Assembly: GCA_938014915.1 (NCBI GenBank)
Contig: CALLQQ010000111.1
Location: forward strand, 1-38,071
DNA: 38,071 bases
DNA from: an uncultured Clostridia bacterium
GTDB lineage: Bacteria; Bacillota; Clostridia; Oscillospirales; Ruminococcaceae
Direction: 5' to 3'
Shown: positions 17,341 to 25,745 of the stretch, piece by piece
Numbering within the stretch: the first letter of the stretch is position 1
Layout: every line of letters begins with the position of its first letter
Translations under genes and position numbers: made by a program
Notes under the pieces: generated by a model
What the model saw: only the letters and a program-made list of their open reading frames with translations
Told to the model about the DNA's origin: nothing
The model's database searches: none

Positions 17341-18504
17341 TTATAATGCAAGCTTTAAGATTGATAGAACATCTTCTTTTCCAAGCGAAGTGAATCCGCC
17401 GAAATTCCCCCTATCGGTTGCCTTGCTTGCCATTTCATCGAAGTCGCTATCATCAATATCTACCTCACTTAGGCGGATTGGCATACCGATACTTTGATAG
17501 AATTTTTCGAGTCTTTCTATACCTTCGAGTGCAATTGCCGATAAATCTTCATAGGCTAAATCAACGTCGAATACACGCACGGCGAATTGCACGAATCTGC
17601 CTATATCATGTTTATAAACGTGCTTCATCCATGCGGGGAAGATAATCGACAAACCGGCGCCGTGGGCAATATCATATAGACCGCTAAGTTCGTGTTCGAT
17701 ATTGTGCGATGCCCAGTCGCCACCCCTACCGCAATCGAGCAGCCCATTATGAGCGATAGTGCCTACCCACATAATTTCTGCCCTAGCATCATAGTCATTA
17801 GGACTTGCAAATACTTTTGGCGCATTATATATTAATGTGCGCATTGATGCTTCTATTAGGCGATCCGAATAATCAACATTCGTCGTACTGGTGAAATATC
17901 TCTCCATCAAATGTGCAAATATATCGGAAATACCGCACCCAGTCTGATATTCTGGCAATGTGAACGTCAGTTCAGGATTCATAATAGCGAATTTAGGTAC
18001 GATTAATTCACTGCCGATGCCTCTTTTATACAGACCATCTTCATTTGTAATAACAGCACTTGAGCTTGATTCGCTCCCTGCTGCTGGTATCGTTAGAACG
18101 ACTCCAATGCCGATGCTGCTTTCTACTTGCAACTTCCCCTCGAAGAAATCCCAAACATCACCATCGTAATTGACACCGACGGCAATTGCCTTTGCAGAAT
18201 CAATAACGCTCCCACCGCCGACGGCAATTATAAAATCTACACCTTCACGTTTGCATAGCTCAATGCCTTCATGAACGAGTGATAGACGGGGATTCGGTAC
18301 GACGCCGCCTAATTCGACGAAATTAATGCCGTCTTTATTAAGACTATTAACGATATCATCGTAAAGTCCGCTCTTTTTAATACTGCCACCACCATAATGC
18401 AGCAGGACTTTATTAGCATACTTCTTAACAAATTCACCCGTGCGATGTTGAGTATCTTTGCCGAATATAATTTCTGTCGGCGCACTAAAATTAAAATTAA
18501 ACAT
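17341..18504 (-). CDS. iron-containing alcohol dehydrogenase, butanol-dehydrogenase-like
   Basis: The 387-residue protein belongs to the group III metal-dependent alcohol dehydrogenases and most resembles the BdhA/YqhD branch (MFNFNFSAPTEIIFGK start). GGGS (96-99) binds the cofactor. Probable metal ligands are D194, H198, H267 and H281 in GISDIFAHLMERYF and SHNIEHELSGLYDIAHGAG. Members reduce aldehydes to alcohols, disposing of reducing power in fermenting cells. Substrate and cofactor choice cannot be read from the sequence. AAAGGAG precedes the ATG and a good promoter lies 40 bases upstream. The SDR gene follows in the same operon. Confidence 0.9.
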   Translation of the reverse strand: MFNFNFSAPTEIIFGKDTQHRTGEFVKKYANKVLLHYGGGSIKKSGLYDDIVNSLNKDGINFVELGGVVPNPRLSLVHEGIELCKREGVDFIIAVGGGSVIDSAKAIAVGVNYDGDVWDFFEGKLQVESSIGIGVVLTIPAAGSESSSSAVITNEDGLYKRGIGSELIVPKFAIMNPELTFTLPEYQTGCGISDIFAHLMERYFTSTTNVDYSDRLIEASMRTLIYNAPKVFASPNDYDARAEIMWVGTIAHNGLLDCGRGGDWASHNIEHELSGLYDIAHGAGLSIIFPAWMKHVYKHDIGRFVQFAVRVFDVDLAYEDLSAIALEGIERLEKFYQSIGMPIRLSEVDIDDSDFDEMASKATDRGNFGGFTSLGKEDVLSILKLAL

Positions 18505-18543
18505 ATGAACTCCTTTCGTTTAGACATATCGTGTATAGCTTTA

Positions 18544-18571
18544 ATTATAGTAGATATTTGAAACAAGTCAA
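18544..18571 (-). promoter_or_regulatory. sigma-A-type promoter of the alcohol dehydrogenase operon
   Basis: Minus strand TTGACT (18571-18566), 16-base spacer, perfect TATAAT (18549-18544), 40 bases before the start codon. Confidence 0.8.
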
Positions 18572-18581
18572 CTAAGTTGTA

Positions 18582-18610
18582 TTGCAATAGTGCTGAAAAT
18601 ATGTTAAAAT
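18582..18610 (+). promoter_or_regulatory. divergent promoter reading into gene-free DNA
   Basis: TTGCAA (18582-18587), 17-base spacer, TAAAAT (18605-18610), with an extended -10 TG at 18602-18603. Transcription would start near 18617, about 300 bases before the next coding start, leaving a long leader or a separate small RNA. Confidence 0.5.
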
Positions 18611-18612
18611 AG

Positions 18613-18718
18613 ACGTAAATTTAGCAGTTACGTGCGCCACAAAGAAAACAACAGCATATTCAAAAACGTCAAGTCGATTTTGCATTGTGCAGGATCGGCT
18701 TGATACTGACTTTTGACG
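18613..18718 (+). other. foldable non-coding segment, possible small RNA or leader
   Basis: It lies in a 412-base stretch without a gene (18505-18916). Hairpin 1 is ACGTAA 18613-18618 with TTACGT 18628-18633. Hairpin 2 is AAGTCGAT 18671-18678 with ATCGGCTT 18694-18701 (one G-U), with TGCA/TGCA inside it and CGTC 18667-18670 with GACG 18715-18718 outside. No ATG-started frame of note is seen. Conserved cores of the cyclic di-GMP riboswitches are not recognisable. The remainder, 18719-18811, holds nothing I can name. Confidence 0.35.
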
Positions 18719-18811
18719 CTAGAAATATTCTATAAACTTTGCATATCCAACTAAAGAACAGACACCACATTAAAAAGTCACATAATATTGATAGAAGTCA
18801 TGATTTTATTG

Positions 18812-18840
18812 TTTACATTACCTAAAATTAATGATATACT
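18812..18840 (+). promoter_or_regulatory. sigma-A-type promoter of the diguanylate cyclase gene
   Basis: TTTACA (18812-18817), 17-base spacer, TATACT (18835-18840); five of six bases match in each hexamer. It lies 77 bases before the chosen start codon. Confidence 0.75.
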
Positions 18841-18916
18841 AATAATACAGTGAATAAACTTATGAGTATGTGATTTATAAAGGTATGAGATCTTGGCAGC
18901 GAGGGGAGGTTCCGCT

Positions 18917-20884
18917 ATGAAGATAGGACGGCTACTCACGGTAGTTTTAATATGTTTTGCTATTTTGCCGATGACAGCTTCCATCGCAATAGTTTTAGCG
19001 GGACTGGATACGTATGCTGAGGGGACTTTAGTCAATCAAACAACAAGGATTTTTGACAGTAAGGCAGCCGCAATTAAGGATTATCTTGAGGTGAACGAAT
19101 CTAAAGTTAAGGCAATGGCAGAATTAGATAATGTAATAGCAGTTGCGACGACTCCTGATATAGAGGATGCAGTAACTGAGGGGAACGAGGCAACTATTGA
19201 GGGATATATACAGCTGCAAGAAATGCTCAATCAAATATGCGATGCGGATGAAAATCTTGCGAAAATTTCTTTAATTGGGCAAAGTGATATTATAATAGCA
19301 TCTTCAGATGTGGGTAGTGTTAGCAGTGTATATGTTTGGGATGAATACGGGCGCAGTGGCGGTGAAGAGAGGTTCCTTGACGGGGTAACATCTTCGACAA
19401 TACCATTTAGTTATGAAGTGTTAAATGCAAGTGGTGATGCGGTTGCAAATATTGCTCTAGATGTAAAGACCGATCATATTCGCAACATTATGAAGAAGAA
19501 TATGCCGCCGGACTTCGACAATATTATATTGATAGATCCGACGGATTATATCCTTAGCCAAGTATCGGACCATTCGACCCATATTGAAGATAGTCTTGAA
19601 CCTAAGAGAATCTTCGCCGAACTAAGTAAGCAAGAAGATGACGATATAAGCAGCGGCGAATTCGTAACATATAATTATCTTAATGAGGAAAAACTAGCAT
19701 ATATTAAGGAGCTGGAGCCATCAGGGTGGAAGCTAGTCGCATATACCCGTGCTAGATCGGCAAAGTCGGGATTAATATCTGTTAAGGCGACAATATTCCT
19801 ATCCTTTGCGGCGATTACATTCATTTCAATTGGGGTGGCAATTATATTCCCAGTTAGGCTGCTCAGACCAATGTACAGCATCGTCAACACAATACACAGC
19901 ATTAAGCGGGGCAACTATGATGCACGTGTTAAAGCGAAGTCCGACAACGAATACGGCGATATGGCTAGAGCATTTAATGAATTGGCGGATCAGATCGTTG
20001 TTAGTGAGGGTAGATACCGCACAATTGTTGAAATGTCGGACAATATAATTTTCGAGTGGCACTTCCCCGATGATGAAGTTTTCGTCGCATCAACTTTTAA
20101 CCAGAAGTTTAGTTACCGCTCAGCATCGGATAAATATAAAGATAGCTTTTTAGCCAATATGGATTTGTATTATAAGGATAGAAAGCGATTCAAAGAAGAT
20201 ATTAAAACCATCAGAACGACGACGGGGCTATTTCAGAGTGAATATAGATTCAAGAGTATTTACGGCGATTATACATGGGTGTTATTAAGAACAATTACCG
20301 AAAATGATGAAGAGGGCAATCTCCATAAAGCCGTCGGCGTAATTGTTGATATTGATCGTGCTAAGAAAAGGGAGCAGGATCTCCACCGTATGGCAAGTTT
20401 CGACGCATTGACGGGGCTATATAACCGAGCAACATTTGAAAATACCCTCAACAATGAGATAGAGCTATCTATGATACGTAAATCGAAAGATGCTGTCATG
20501 TTCATCGACATTGATGATTTCAAGATATTCAATGATAAGTATGGTCATGCGGTCGGCGATGAAGTATTGAAATTCACCGCTAAGTCGATTAGGGCAGTAG
20601 TCGATCCTTATGGATTCGTCGGCAGATATGCAGGTGATGAATTCGTTGTATGTATCAAGAATACAAAGGACGATTTGCCAGATAAAATTGCCCAGTCACT
20701 CCTAACTAAATTAAAAGAAGGATTCTACTGCGAGATAATTAATGGCATAATCAGCGTTAATTGTAGTATAGGAATTGCCACCGCCCAATACGGTAGAAAG
20801 AATTATGAGCAGATAATAGCAGATGCCGATGAGGCAATGTATAAAGTCAAAAAAAGTGGAAAGTCAAGGTACGGATACCTATAA
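18917..20884 (+). CDS. membrane sensor diguanylate cyclase (Cache-HAMP-PAS-GGDEF)
   Basis: The 655-residue protein is built as a sensor: membrane segment about 7-29, outside Cache-like domain about 32-285, second segment about 288-312, HAMP about 312-365, PAS about 367-485 (WVLLRTITENDEEGNLHKAVGVIVDI) and a GGDEF cyclase at 495-655. The cyclase has DALTGLYNR, the metal aspartate in FIDIDDFK, and the signature AGDEF at 572-576, a variant usually still active. The inhibitory RxxD site just upstream of the signature is not present, so product inhibition is probably weak. It would make cyclic di-GMP in response to an outside signal I cannot name. The start is ATG 18917 behind AGGGGAGG, not the TTG at 18893. 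Confidence 0.9.
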   Translation: MKIGRLLTVVLICFAILPMTASIAIVLAGLDTYAEGTLVNQTTRIFDSKAAAIKDYLEVNESKVKAMAELDNVIAVATTPDIEDAVTEGNEATIEGYIQLQEMLNQICDADENLAKISLIGQSDIIIASSDVGSVSSVYVWDEYGRSGGEERFLDGVTSSTIPFSYEVLNASGDAVANIALDVKTDHIRNIMKKNMPPDFDNIILIDPTDYILSQVSDHSTHIEDSLEPKRIFAELSKQEDDDISSGEFVTYNYLNEEKLAYIKELEPSGWKLVAYTRARSAKSGLISVKATIFLSFAAITFISIGVAIIFPVRLLRPMYSIVNTIHSIKRGNYDARVKAKSDNEYGDMARAFNELADQIVVSEGRYRTIVEMSDNIIFEWHFPDDEVFVASTFNQKFSYRSASDKYKDSFLANMDLYYKDRKRFKEDIKTIRTTTGLFQSEYRFKSIYGDYTWVLLRTITENDEEGNLHKAVGVIVDIDRAKKREQDLHRMASFDALTGLYNRATFENTLNNEIELSMIRKSKDAVMFIDIDDFKIFNDKYGHAVGDEVLKFTAKSIRAVVDPYGFVGRYAGDEFVVCIKNTKDDLPDKIAQSLLTKLKEGFYCEIINGIISVNCSIGIATAQYGRKNYEQIIADADEAMYKVKKSGKSRYGYL

Positions 20885-20888
20885 AAAT

Positions 20889-20918
20889 AACACCATCAAG
20901 ATAATTCTTGATGGTGTT
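20889..20918. terminator. bidirectional terminator between cyclase and permease genes
   Basis: AACACCATCAAG (20889-20900) pairs perfectly with CTTGATGGTGTT (20907-20918), loop ATAATT. The two flanking genes converge. Confidence 0.85.
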
Positions 20919-20936
20919 TGCTGTAACATGAAAGGA

Positions 20937-22202
20937 CTATATTCCCTCAGGAAGAACTTTATTCGCTGTTGCTCCGAGCAGGACCGCAACGAACAAACCA
21001 GAGATTGAAATATTTTCAGTGATTTGAATACCATCGGCAAGACCTAGCCCGAACACGAGAATTAACGCAACGATGATTAAATTCCGACTATCAGTAAAGT
21101 CGAGTTTTGCATCGGATAGGGTGCGCATTCCAATAGCGGCTATCATTCCAAATAGGATTACCGACATTCCGCCAAGCACGGGAGCGGGAATAGTTTGTAG
21201 CACGGCGCCGAACTTCCCTAAAATACCTAGCACGATGGCGAATACAGCGGCTATCTTAATTACAAAAGGATTATATACTTTTGTAACGGCGAGGACACCA
21301 GTATTTTCAGAATAAGTAGTGTTGGCAGGACCACCGATTAAACCAGCGAAAATAGTAGCAACTCCATCACCGAGAAGTGTCCTATGCATTCCCGGGTCCT
21401 TAAAGAAGTCCTTGCCGACGACTGTGCCGTTAGTTGTAATATCGCCGATATGTTCCATGAAAGTAACGAGTGCAATCGGTGCAATTAGCATTATTGAACT
21501 AAGGCTGAACTTTGGCAAAGTGAAGAAATTCTTAAAATCGAATATGTTATTGACTATTGCCGCCTCTTTAATAACATCAGTGCTAATTAACTTATAACCG
21601 AATACGCCAGTTAAATCGAATATCACGCATACAAGATACCCAGCGACAAGCCCCGATAAAATCGGCACTAATTTGAAAAAGCCTTTTGCAAAAATAGATG
21701 CAACTATGATTACCGTTATAACGATTAAAGCTATAATCCAGTTTTGGAGGGTTGATGCAAATTGCACTCCGTCTGCATTATGTGTAGTCACAATATTGCC
21801 AATTGCAACTGGTGCCAGTGTTATACCGATAACGACAATTACAGGACCTGTAACGATCGGCGGGAAAAATGAGCGAATCCTATCAGCTCCAAGCAGGAAT
21901 ACAAGAGCAGCAAGTATCAGGTAGATTATTCCCGAGACGATAATACCGCCTTGCGCATACTGTGCGCCCTCATTTGCAACTGTCGCACCAATTGCAGCAA
22001 GGAATGCAAAGCTGGAACCAAGAAAAACGGGCACCTTATGCCCCGTTATAAAGTGGAATATCAATGTGCCGATACCCGCAGAGATTAGTGCGACGGCAGG
22101 ATTTAATCCTGTTAAGGTCGGCACGAGGACGGTTGCCCCGAACATAGCGAATAGGTGCTGAATCCCAAGTAGAAAGTTTTTACTGTTTAAATTTTCCTTC
22201 AT
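20937..22202 (-). CDS. uraA: uracil permease, NCS2 family
   Basis: The 421-residue carrier is hydrophobic throughout, with about 12-14 membrane segments as in the nucleobase:cation symporter-2 family. Family marks include QHLFAMFGATVLVPTLTGL at the start, FLGSSFAFLAAI, the substrate-site glutamates in FMEHIGD and TTYSENTGVLAVTKVYNP, and LPEGI at the end. The combination fits UraA (uracil uptake with protons) better than xanthine or urate carriers, but the exact base is inferred. AGGAGG precedes the ATG. It is a single gene and no pyr gene adjoins it. I did not find a clear PyrR-type leader in the 211 bases upstream. Confidence 0.88.
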   Translation of the reverse strand: MKENLNSKNFLLGIQHLFAMFGATVLVPTLTGLNPAVALISAGIGTLIFHFITGHKVPVFLGSSFAFLAAIGATVANEGAQYAQGGIIVSGIIYLILAALVFLLGADRIRSFFPPIVTGPVIVVIGITLAPVAIGNIVTTHNADGVQFASTLQNWIIALIVITVIIVASIFAKGFFKLVPILSGLVAGYLVCVIFDLTGVFGYKLISTDVIKEAAIVNNIFDFKNFFTLPKFSLSSIMLIAPIALVTFMEHIGDITTNGTVVGKDFFKDPGMHRTLLGDGVATIFAGLIGGPANTTYSENTGVLAVTKVYNPFVIKIAAVFAIVLGILGKFGAVLQTIPAPVLGGMSVILFGMIAAIGMRTLSDAKLDFTDSRNLIIVALILVFGLGLADGIQITENISISGLFVAVLLGATANKVLPEGI

Positions 22203-22232
22203 ATTTATCCTCCTAAATTATCATCACATTAG

Positions 22233-22261
22233 ATTATACTATGATATGGTGCTATATGCAA
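22233..22261 (-). promoter_or_regulatory. probable promoter of the uracil permease gene
   Basis: Minus strand TATAAT (22238-22233), 17-base spacer, and a weak TTGCAT (22261-22256) as -35, 31 bases before the start codon. Confidence 0.55.
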
Positions 22262-22350
22262 TTAAAAATCACAATATATTAATACTGACGACAATGTTTT
22301 ATCTTTTCACCAATAAACACATAGTAGAGTTATTTATTTTGCGAAATGTG

Positions 22351-22379
22351 TTTATCTTTTTCTACAAATATGTTACAAT
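22351..22379 (+). promoter_or_regulatory. probable promoter of the ATPase-oxidoreductase operon
   Basis: An extended -10, TGTTACAAT, ends at 22379; TTTATC at 22351-22356 is a weak -35 with a 17-base spacer. It lies 35 bases before the ATG at 22414. Confidence 0.6.
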
Positions 22380-22413
22380 GTTGTAGTGACATTATTGATT
22401 AGTAGGTGATTTA

Positions 22414-23085
22414 ATGCTATCGAATTTAAGTAAGATTAATATAATTACAGGGCATTATGGTTGTGGTAAGACGAATTTTGCAGTAAATCTAGCCGTGACG
22501 CTTGCCGACATGGGGGAGAAAGTCACCGTTGTCGACCTTGACATTGTCAACCCCTATTTTAGAACGGCCGATTTCACCGATATATTTGATAATGCTAATA
22601 TAACATTGATGAAACCGCAATTCGCCAATACGAATCTTGACATACCGTCAATTAACTTCGATCTACCTAGCCTATTAAAGCGGGAGGGCAAAGTAATAAT
22701 CGATGTTGGTGGTGACGATGCTGGAGCAATTGCACTAGGGCGGTATCAGGATATTCTTGCTAAAACGAATAGTGTTACAATGTATTATCTATTCAATAAA
22801 TACCGCTATTTAACACAGGATAGTGGTGATGCCCTCGACTTGATGCGTGAGATTGAGAATGCTGCTAGGATAAAGGCTGATGCATTAATCAACACATCGA
22901 ATCTAGGGGAGGAAACAACTGCCGACGATATAAGGGCGTCATTTGCAGTTATGGATGAGATATCGCAGGAATCAGGACTGGGAATTGCATTCACGGTTGC
23001 AAAGAAGGAAATAGCTAGTGAACTGAGCAGTGAAGTAGAAAATTTGCTGCCAGTTGAGATATATGTAAAACAAATTTGGCATTAA
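22414..23085 (+). CDS. MinD/CobQ-like P-loop ATPase of the oxidoreductase operon
   Basis: The 223-residue soluble protein has a SIMIBI-type nucleotide fold. Its P-loop is GHYGCGKT (13-20), followed by the strand VTVVDLDIVNPYFRT (the switch-1-like aspartate) and VIIDVGGDDAGA as Walker B. The second lysine of MinD/ParA deviant loops (GKGG) is replaced by histidine. No C-terminal CxxC of Mrp/Nbp35 iron-sulphur carriers is seen. It starts the operon; the ferredoxin-like subunit begins 20 bases later. Position suggests a maturation or assembly role for the 2-oxoacid oxidoreductase, but this is inference. AGTAGGTGA lies upstream of the ATG. Confidence 0.75.
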   Translation: MLSNLSKINIITGHYGCGKTNFAVNLAVTLADMGEKVTVVDLDIVNPYFRTADFTDIFDNANITLMKPQFANTNLDIPSINFDLPSLLKREGKVIIDVGGDDAGAIALGRYQDILAKTNSVTMYYLFNKYRYLTQDSGDALDLMREIENAARIKADALINTSNLGEETTADDIRASFAVMDEISQESGLGIAFTVAKKEIASELSSEVENLLPVEIYVKQIWH

Positions 23086-23105
23086 AAGTGCAGGAGGTTG
23101 AGAAT

Positions 23106-23312
23106 ATGGGAAGAATTATAGTAGATGAGCAAAGATGCAAAGGATGCGGTCTATGTATTGATGTTTGTCCTAAAAAGATTCTAAAGCTCAGTGAGGATAA
23201 ACTTAACGATAAAGGTTATAGCTTCATGGTTTGCTTTGATATGGATGAATGTATCGGCTGCGCTAGATGCGCTACGATGTGCCCCGATATTGCCATTGAA
23301 GTAGAAAGATAG
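23106..23312 (+). CDS. 2-oxoacid:ferredoxin oxidoreductase delta subunit (2x[4Fe-4S])
   Basis: This 68-residue ferredoxin-like subunit has two cluster motifs, CKGCGLCIDVCP and CIGCARCATMCP, separated by about 25 residues. It passes electrons from the catalytic subunits to ferredoxin. The start is ATG 23106 behind AGGAGG; an earlier in-frame start at 23076 overlaps the ATPase gene and is less likely. It is followed 18 bases later by the alpha subunit. Order delta-alpha-beta-gamma is usual for KorDABC/Vor enzymes. Confidence 0.93.
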   Translation: MGRIIVDEQRCKGCGLCIDVCPKKILKLSEDKLNDKGYSFMVCFDMDECIGCARCATMCPDIAIEVER

Positions 23313-23330
23313 AAAGGTAGGGAAATACAT

Positions 23331-24395
23331 ATGGAAAGAAATTTAATGAAAGGCAATGAAGCACTTGCTGAGGCGGCAATTAGGGCAGGTTGTAAATGCT
23401 TTTTTGGTTATCCGATAACACCACAGACTGAAATTTCTGCTTATATGGCAAAAAGAATGCCTAAGATAGGCGGAGTGTTCCTACAAGCAGAGTCGGAGAT
23501 TGGCGCTATTAATATGGTACTCGGTGCCGCATCGACAGGGACAAGGGTAATGACATCGTCGTCTTCACCTGGAATAAGCCTTAAAGCGGAGGGAATTTCA
23601 TATATAGCAGGTTCCGATCTGCCGTGCGTTATAATTAATGTGCAGCGTGGGGGACCGGGCCTTGGCGGAATACAGCCGTCACAGGCGGATTATTGGCAAG
23701 CTACAAAGGCGCTAGGGCATGGGGACTTCCATGTAATGGTGTTTGCACCGTCGACAGTGCAGGAAATGGTCGACCTAGTGACAAAGGCATTCGATTTAGC
23801 CGATAAATACAGAATGCCGACAATGATACTTGCCGATGGGCTACTCGGTCAAATGATGGAACCGGTAACATTCCCAGATGAGCAGAGCATTAATGAATAT
23901 GATAAATCATGGGCTGCCGATGGGCATAAAAATAGCAGGAAGCATAATATTATAAATTCTCTAATACTCAGCCCTGACGATTTGGAAAAGTCAGTTCAGG
24001 AGAGATTCGAGAGATATGATAGAATCGCTAAAGAGGAGGCAATGGCGCAGTGTTATCTTACAGATGATGCTGATATTGTGCTAGTTGCTTATGGTGCGAC
24101 GGCACGTGTAACGCAGAGCGCTGTCGATCTAGCTAGGGAGAAGGGCATTAAGGCGGGGCTTGTTCGTCCGCAAACGCTATGGCCATTCCCGGTAGAACAT
24201 ATTCGCACCGCAAGCGAAAATGCGAGCGACCTCCTATGCGTTGAGATGAGTATGGGGCAAATGGTAGACGATGTTAAACTAGCTATCAATTGTAGCAAGC
24301 CTGTACACTTCTATGGAAGAACGGGCGGAGTGATACCGACACCAACGCAGATACTCACCGAAATTGAAAAAATAGCAGGAGGTGCGAAGGAATGA
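23331..24395 (+). CDS. 2-oxoacid:ferredoxin oxidoreductase alpha subunit (KorA/VorB type)
   Basis: The 354-residue subunit starts with the family segment LMKGNEALAEAAIRAGCKCFFGYPITPQTEI, followed by AESEIGAINMVLGAASTGTRVMTSSSSPG and NVQRGGPGLGGIQPSQADYWQA. These match the pyrimidine-binding/transketolase-like domain of 2-oxoglutarate or 2-oxoisovalerate ferredoxin oxidoreductases. The enzyme oxidises a 2-oxoacid with CoA to an acyl-CoA, CO2 and reduced ferredoxin, or runs in reverse. The resemblance to VorB is strong, but which 2-oxoacid is used cannot be settled here. GTAGGG lies upstream of the ATG. Its stop overlaps the beta subunit start by 4 bases, so the two are translationally coupled. 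Confidence 0.94.
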   Translation: MERNLMKGNEALAEAAIRAGCKCFFGYPITPQTEISAYMAKRMPKIGGVFLQAESEIGAINMVLGAASTGTRVMTSSSSPGISLKAEGISYIAGSDLPCVIINVQRGGPGLGGIQPSQADYWQATKALGHGDFHVMVFAPSTVQEMVDLVTKAFDLADKYRMPTMILADGLLGQMMEPVTFPDEQSINEYDKSWAADGHKNSRKHNIINSLILSPDDLEKSVQERFERYDRIAKEEAMAQCYLTDDADIVLVAYGATARVTQSAVDLAREKGIKAGLVRPQTLWPFPVEHIRTASENASDLLCVEMSMGQMVDDVKLAINCSKPVHFYGRTGGVIPTPTQILTEIEKIAGGAKE

Positions 24396-25165
24396 GTAGC
24401 ACAGAAAAGAAAATGAAAAAAGTATTCACAAGACCTAATGCACTTGCAGATGTTCCGACGCATTATTGCCCTGGTTGCACACATGGAATTGTGCATAGGC
24501 TAATTGCAGAGGCGATTGATGAACTAAATTGCTTAGGTGATACTATTGGGGTATGCCCTGTTGGTTGTTCTGTAATGGCATATGATTACTTCAATTGTGA
24601 TATGATACAAGCGCCGCACGGCCGTGCTCCAGCGGTTGCAACGGGAGTAAAACGTGCAAAGCCAGACAACATCGTATTCACATATCAGGGTGATGGCGAT
24701 TTAGCCGCAATTGGAACGGGCGAAACTGTTCACGCGGCGACTAGGGGCGAGAATATCACTATAATATTCATCAACAATACAACATATGGCATGACGGGCG
24801 GCCAGATGGCGCCCACAACGCTACCGGGTCAGGTAACGCAGACTACCCCTTATGGGCGTGATACCGATACGGCAGGTCATCCGATACGTGTATCGGAAAT
24901 GCTTGCGACACTTGATGGAGTTGCATATGCGGAACGTGTTGCCGTCGATAGCATTAAGAATATCAATAGAGCTAAAAAGGCAATTAAAAAAGCATTTGAG
25001 TACCAAGTAGAGAAAAAGGGATTCACGATTATTGAAGTTTTATCGACTTGTCCTACAAATTGGGGACTAGAGCCAGTGAAAGCACTAAAGTGGCTTGAGG
25101 AGAACATGGTGCCCTATTATCCACTCGGTGTCTATAAGGATAAGGAGGCGGCAGTAAATGAATAA
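24392..25165 (+). CDS. 2-oxoacid:ferredoxin oxidoreductase beta subunit (TPP-binding)
   Basis: The 257-residue subunit binds thiamine diphosphate: CPGCTHGIVHRLIAEAI near residue 28, then the TPP-magnesium motif GDGDLAAIGTGETVHAATRGENITIIFINN with TTYGMTGGQMAPTT. The cysteine-rich start (CPGC and later GVCPVGCS) is common to this branch. It starts inside the last codons of the alpha gene (ATGA overlap) and overlaps the gamma gene by 8 bases, so equal amounts of the subunits are likely. Confidence 0.95.
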   Translation: MSSTEKKMKKVFTRPNALADVPTHYCPGCTHGIVHRLIAEAIDELNCLGDTIGVCPVGCSVMAYDYFNCDMIQAPHGRAPAVATGVKRAKPDNIVFTYQGDGDLAAIGTGETVHAATRGENITIIFINNTTYGMTGGQMAPTTLPGQVTQTTPYGRDTDTAGHPIRVSEMLATLDGVAYAERVAVDSIKNINRAKKAIKKAFEYQVEKKGFTIIEVLSTCPTNWGLEPVKALKWLEENMVPYYPLGVYKDKEAAVNE

Positions 25166-25709
25166 GACGACGCATAAGGAGATTTTGCTTGCCGGATTCG
25201 GCGGGCAGGGGATATTATTCGGTGGTAAGGTGCTATCCTATTTCGGATTAATCGACGGTAAAGAAGTATCATGGTTGCCGTCATACGGCCCTGAAATGCG
25301 TGGCGGAACGGCGAATTGCTCCGTATGTATTTCCGATAAGCCGATCGGCTCACCTTTAATACTTACACCTTCGGAGCTTATCGTGATGAATTCACCATCG
25401 TTCGATAAATTCATCGATGCGGTCGCAATCGGAGGGAATGTATTCGTTGATAACACATTGATAGAGCAAAAATGCGAACGTGATGATGTAAATTGTTTTT
25501 ACATTCCTGCAACTAAACTTGCAAATCAGAATAATTTAGTCGGTCTAGCGAATATTATAATGATAGGTAAATTTATTAAAGAAACGAATATTGCCCAACC
25601 GAATACGGTCAAAAAGGCAATCGAAATGTGCGTACCGCCATCACGCAGCCATCTAATTGAAGCGAATTTGAAGGCTATCGAGATCGGCATGAATTATAAC
25701 GAAGATTAG
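25158..25709 (+). CDS. 2-oxoacid:ferredoxin oxidoreductase gamma subunit
   Basis: The 183-residue subunit starts EILLAGFGGQGILFGGKVLSYFG, the mark of the gamma domain, followed by SWLPSYGPEMRGGTANCSVCIS, and ends with a helical segment. In the family this chain helps bind CoA and hold the enzyme together. It overlaps the beta gene by 8 bases and completes a full delta-alpha-beta-gamma set. The protein is of usual length with no sign of damage. Confidence 0.95.
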   Translation: MNKTTHKEILLAGFGGQGILFGGKVLSYFGLIDGKEVSWLPSYGPEMRGGTANCSVCISDKPIGSPLILTPSELIVMNSPSFDKFIDAVAIGGNVFVDNTLIEQKCERDDVNCFYIPATKLANQNNLVGLANIIMIGKFIKETNIAQPNTVKKAIEMCVPPSRSHLIEANLKAIEIGMNYNED

Positions 25710-25745
25710 AATACCGTGGTATGAATTGATGAAGGGGTGGAAGCA

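Noticed and set aside
18505..18916. Cyclic di-GMP riboswitch before the cyclase gene
   Set aside because: The conserved core sequences of classes I and II are not visible, although hairpins are.
22203..22413. PyrR-type attenuator before the uracil permease gene
   Set aside because: The leader after the likely promoter is only about 25 bases, and no anti-terminator/terminator pair is visible.
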